From NCBI RefSeq assembly GCF_040419245.1, contig NZ_JAZHOH010000001.1:2728001-2792000 (forward strand): a stretch of 64,000 bases of DNA, in the 5' to 3' direction. How positions within the stretch are numbered: position 1 is the stretch's first letter; every line of letters begins with the position of its first letter. The DNA comes from Ewingella sp. CoE-038-23. Lineage in GTDB: Bacteria; Pseudomonadota; Gammaproteobacteria; Enterobacterales; Enterobacteriaceae. The notes under the pieces were generated by a model that was given only the letters and a program-made list of their open reading frames with translations, ran no database searches and was not told the origin of the DNA. Shown in pieces: positions 63,090 to 64,000 of the stretch. The position numbers were made by a program, and so were the translations under genes.

Positions 63090-63362
63090 TCACCCACTCA
63101 CTAGCTTGAAATCATCAAGGCTATCGTCAAACACATCCCTGCCCTCCATGGCCCGCCGAATCGAAAACCAATACTCAATCCCCTGGCCAAGCGACACCGG
63201 ATGCTCCAGCGCGAACTGAAAGAAGCCGTCCATAACCACGCCGAACCAGAAACCTCCCCCGTATCGCTTTTCACGCTGAAAGAATACGTACTGGCCCGGC
63301 GCGATGTATGCCTCATACTGCCCGCGACAGACGACGATGTAGTGATCTACTTTTCCACCCAT
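63090..63362 (-). CDS. Small protein of unknown function beside the prophage end
   Basis: The start at 63362 (MGGKVDHYIVVCRGQYEAYI) has GAGG upstream and gives 90 residues; the frame is open to 63410. It is rich in Phe/Gly/Tyr (GGGFWFGVVMDGFFQFALEH), with no signal peptide or clear membrane helix. No family is recognised. It follows a tail-fibre gene on the same strand, so it could be a phage morphogenesis accessory such as a fibre-assembly or lysogenic-conversion gene. Confidence 0.6.
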   Translation of the reverse strand: MGGKVDHYIVVCRGQYEAYIAPGQYVFFQREKRYGGGFWFGVVMDGFFQFALEHPVSLGQGIEYWFSIRRAMEGRDVFDDSLDDFKLVSG

Positions 63363-63475
63363 GGTAAGCCTCAAGAAAATACTGATTATGCATACAGTAT
63401 AATCATGCATTTTTTGTGTTGGGAAGTCTGATTTTGAATGATTGCGTTATGATGCTGATCGCTAAAGGAAGAAAA

Positions 63476-64000
63476 CTATGAGGTCTGTTCAGAACTGTTA
63501 GTTAGATCGCCGACCTGTTTCTGTAGTGCTTCAATCATTGCCTGCTGAGCATGAATAGCACCAGTTAGCTTGGCTATCATAGCCACCTGATCTAATCCGT
63601 AAGCGCCTTCAGGATTAAACATATCAAATCCCTCCTGTAATCCTTTACCTGTAACGCAGTCTGGAGACACTTTAACAAGGTCGTTTGCTATAAAGCCAAG
63701 CATCTCATTTGATTCTTTGATAACACCTCTTGCGATGTACTTGAACTTTGCAGGAATCCACTCCATGACCTCCTGTAAGTAACCGGATGTTTCTTGATAT
63801 CCAATGTCTTTTTTTAGGAACTTATCTGAAACTTTTCTTAGTGATATTGAGCCTAAATTTGATGAATCAACATATACCTGTACGTCGCCATCATAGAAAA
63901 AGTTCCAGAAATTAACGCCTGTTGCGCCCCCCGTCCCCCGTCTGGATCTGAATGAACCTTGTGAGTCAATCGGGTTTACTGAGAAAATGCCGGTTGAAGA
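63476..64000 (-). CDS. Phage tail fibre/spike, C-terminal part with S74-type self-cleaving chaperone (cut by window edge)
   Basis: The frame enters from the right edge and is open for 174 residues to the stop at 63476. The visible part begins in a beta-rich fibre region (GIFSVNPIDSQGSFRSRRGT). After ISLRKVSDKFLKKDIGYQ comes a C-terminal intramolecular chaperone of the endosialidase type: the SD-x-x-x-KKD motif, EVMEWIPAKFKYIA, MLGFIANDLVKVSPDCV and a final coiled coil (AQQAMIEALQKQVGDLTN). The Ser of the first motif is the expected self-cleavage site. A prophage or tail-like element therefore continues beyond the window. Confidence 0.85.
   Translation of the reverse strand, partial: SSTGIFSVNPIDSQGSFRSRRGTGGATGVNFWNFFYDGDVQVYVDSSNLGSISLRKVSDKFLKKDIGYQETSGYLQEVMEWIPAKFKYIARGVIKESNEMLGFIANDLVKVSPDCVTGKGLQEGFDMFNPEGAYGLDQVAMIAKLTGAIHAQQAMIEALQKQVGDLTNSSEQTS

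Overview
The window is chromosomal DNA of an enterobacterium. Gene content and order point to Enterobacterales: opgC/opgGH, yccJ, ylaC, sbmC, deoR, pphA, proP, the pgsA-glyW-cysT-leuZ block, uvrY-uvrC, yecF, iraP, fabV, cycA, a complete rut operon, yaiL, yeeX and yeeA. FabV, the UhpABC/AfuABC block, an hrp-type promoter and the loose synteny with E. coli suggest a Serratia/Rahnella/Rouxiella-like environmental or plant-associated member. That genus-level placement is inference only.

Layout. 1-3.7 kb: osmoregulated periplasmic glucan genes (opgH is cut by the window edge). 3.7-8.0 kb: an MFS/HlyD efflux pair, divergent from an IclR regulator and a UspA protein. 8-13.7 kb: small stress-type and conserved unknown genes, including two paralogues of one unknown family, a DUF2502 secreted protein, a 43-residue ORF, YccJ, YlaC and SbmC, followed by DeoR, PphA and a zinc-ribbon protein. 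13.9-20.7 kb: proP, three tRNA genes (Leu, Cys, Gly) behind pgsA, then uvrC and uvrY, then yecF. 20.8-25.9 kb: an AraC regulator convergent with a long-form leuA, iraP, fabV and a small exported protein. 27-35.4 kb: cycA, then rutR divergent from rutABCDEFG. The rut promoter carries a good sigma-54 element and a RutR-type palindrome. 35.4-36.4 kb: a HigBA-type toxin-antitoxin pair and tRNA-Asn.

36.4-39.1 kb is an AT-rich block bracketed by two identical 40-bp copies of the tRNA-Asn terminator. It holds a decayed class III (EctB-like) aminotransferase and an intact MFS gene, and looks like the scar of an island. 39.1-43.5 kb: an RluA-family gene, yaiL, and an 821-residue HrpK/NolX-like type III translocator-type protein. 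A near-consensus HrpL-type hrp box lies just upstream of it, with no secretion genes nearby. 43.7-52.9 kb: a 2-hydroxyacid dehydrogenase, then uhpA-uhpB-uhpC-like regulators followed by afuABC, which reads as sensing and uptake of sugar phosphates. 52.9-61.1 kb: an iron-siderophore locus with its own TonB, an FhuB-type permease broken by a 19-bp tandem duplication, a binding protein, an outer-membrane receptor with a Fur box, an AraC regulator and an EntS-like exporter. 61.1-64 kb: yeeX, yeeA, then the edge of a prophage (C-terminal part of a tail fibre).

The most interesting items are the hrp-box-driven orphan translocator-like gene, the terminator-flanked island remnant, and the reversible-looking duplication in the siderophore permease. 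All identifications come from reading the sequence and from memory of protein families; no database search was run.
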